From assembly GCA_911728455.2 (NCBI GenBank), contig OU452221.1:2756290-2820289 (forward strand): 64,000 nt of DNA, read 5' to 3'. A model generated the notes under the pieces. The model was not told the origin of the DNA, made no database searches, and saw only the letters and a list, made by a program, of their open reading frames with translations. Positions 46,301-49,300 of the stretch are shown in pieces (position 1 is the first letter of the stretch; each line of letters begins with the position of its first letter). Made by a program: the position numbers and the translations under genes. Source of the stretch: Marthasterias glacialis. Lineage: Eukaryota; Echinodermata; Asteroidea; Forcipulatida; Asteriidae.

Positions 46301-49300
46301 TCGGAGACCGAATCCTTGCCATCAGCGGAACCAGTCTAAGAGGGAAGACACTGTCTCAGGCAATACGACTCTTACAGAATGCTGGTAATATTGTCACCTT
46401 GAAGATCAGTAAACAAGAGAAACTACTGGCAATCAAATCTTCTGAAGCAGCTGTAAACGAGGCAAGTGGTTTCTGATAGGGCTTAGGTTAGTTGCTTTTT
46501 AAGAAAAGGCTGATGCTCGAATAAAACTTGAAGGTTTGCATTGTGGAGAGACAATAAGGGATAGGTTTGCGGTAGCACCAAAGACCATAGGCTGAAAACT
46601 CTGGCTGAAATGTGAAATCTCACTGGACGCTATTTTGGCAAGTGACTCTATTGATACAACACTGATACGTGTGGACCAGTGTAGACAATGACCATTGTTG
46701 TCAATGGGAATCAAAACATTTACTTGCCGAAATGGCGCCCATGCGTATTTCACATTCCAACAATAGATATAGACCCAGTTCCCCATCTTGTGCCTTCGGC
46801 GCTCTATAATCTATGGGTAGCACCATGTGTATAATTATAATAATAATAATACCGGAGTCATATATAGCGTACGTATCTACCAGCAATTAGGTACTCAAGG
46901 CGCTTGTTATTGTCATTTTTTTACGACAGGTTTTTGAAGTTTCTGAATTATTAGACCCATTTATGTAGCACCTTATAAGGGTAAGGTGTTGTGGCACATT
47001 CAGCAGCCACTGCCAGAAAGACCAGGGCAAACCCCTTTTCTTAGCGATAAGTGTAACTGGGTTCTTTTGTGTGCATTACACAACGCACGGGACCTACGGC
47101 TTTACGTCCCATCCGAAGGAGGAAGCAAAAATGGTTAAGTGTCTTGCTTAAGGACACAAGTGTCAAGACCGGGACTCAAACCCACAGTCTGCTGATCAGA
47201 AACACCTGAGCTTGAATATTTCACTCATATTCAATACCACTGTTATTATGATTTTAACAATTGTCTATGTATGTCATAAATACAAATCATGAATGATCAC
47301 ATATGGATTATTGCTTGTATATTCATTTTTGAAATAATTACTCATATTTGATACCACGTTTATCGTTACTTTTGTGATTTAAATAATGTTCTTTCTTTGT
47401 TATTTTGGTTGTCGTGAATACAAAGCATCAATGATCACATATTGCTTATTGGTGGAGATCCATTTTTGAAATTTCTTCACTCATACTCGATACCACAATT
47501 ATTTGTTATTTTTGTGATTTAAACAATATTCTTTCTTTGTTGGTTGTCATGAATACAAATCATCAATGATCACATATCAATTATTGGTGGCGATCCATTT
47601 TTGAAATTTCTTCACTCATACTTGATATCAAAGTTATTGTTATGTTTGTGATTTAAACAATATTCTTTCTTTGTTGGTTGTCTTAAATACCAATCATCAA
47701 TGATCACATATCAATTATTGCTTTAAGCAGGTAAATGATGCAATTGTCATGCCAGCAAATGGTGTACATCATTTCCATCCAGTCAACAGTAAGAATCCAA
47801 CAGCTCATAGTACACCCATCAGCGCCGTCGTGCAGGTAGGTTCAGGCCTTACCCCCTCCTGTTGCCCCCCCTCCCAAATAATGCACAAACAAATGCCCCT
47901 GATTGTCCCCCTGCCCCTCCCCCACTGACAAAAACAATAAATAAGTCTGGTTACCCCACTGACGGTGAGGCACACATGGGTTAACAACTTGTGAATATAA
48001 TAAAATTTCTTTGATGGATTTCTTCTTTCCCCGAGCCTTCTGTCATTGCCACCTTTGATTGTTGTCTCTGTGATTATTTTGTGTTTTTTTTCACCTAAAG
48101 TTGAAATTTGAAATACAACTATAAAGTGGGAGAGGGCAGACCAGGCTTCCATTGCCCCTGAATTTGGATATTGCTTTAAAAGGAGTATAAAATGTTTGCA
48201 TTTATATAATGTACATAATTATGTAATCTTTGTATAATCTTTGAAACATGTATAAAATGTTTGTGTTTATTTAGTTTCAACATCATACATTTCCTTTAAA
48301 ATTTTTTTCTCATTTGTGGTTTGGTACTGCAGGGTTCGGCAGACTCTTGGGAAGGCTCTGGTATGGATACCGGTTATCATAGCACCCAGACACGCAACTC
48401 ACGCTCCAACTCACCCGCTATGCATCCACACCACAACCGGCGGGCAAACCCATCCCCGGGAAGGAGGCCGCCTCGTCAGCGCCGGGTACGCTCATCCTCC
48501 CAGTCTACATCCCCGAATGACAACAGCGAGGACGAGGTTGACGAGAAGTACAACTCGACGCATCGATACGGCGGCTACAGCGACCCGTTGAGCTCCGACC
48601 AAGAGGATGGGTACCGGTACAACCACCTCACGAAGCCCCCATCGCGCCGATCCTCCCTGACGAGGAACCAAGACTACCTCAGGAACATAGACTCCGGCAT
48701 TGCCAACGTCAGCCCCGAGTCAAACCTAATCAGCCCAACGACAAGTTACCCGCAGAGCACCGTGTCCGGTTACCAACACAGCATGGGAACCAGTTACCCG
48801 CAGAGTCCAGAAACGCCGCGCAGCGGAAACAATCAGTACAACTCGTACAGCATGCCGGCAGGGATGCAGATGAAATCGTCAGAGGTGTATCATCTGACGT
48901 CCATGGAAGCTGAGATTAACGAGTTACTGACAGCCCCGGCATCTGCGGAGCTTCATCGTGTTACCCTGTACAAGGACAGTGATGTTGAAGACTTTGGGTT
49001 TAGCGTCTCGGACGGTGTATACGAGCGAGGCGTGTTTGTTAATACCATTAGGCCTGGAGGACCCGCAGCACGAAGTAACAATGTGAAACCATTTGATAGA
49101 ATTTTACAGGTCAGTACCCGAGTCTTCAATAGTAACAAACTTACATCAAAATGAATAGAGGAATACGATAATCAGGAGTGTTCTTCCTCTAATAGACCGA
49201 TTGTGCGACCAATGTTTACATCTGGTAACATGACCTGTAGTGGGTACTACGTCATGTCAGCTGATGGCAAACTGCGTGCAAATACATGCTGTTACCAACA

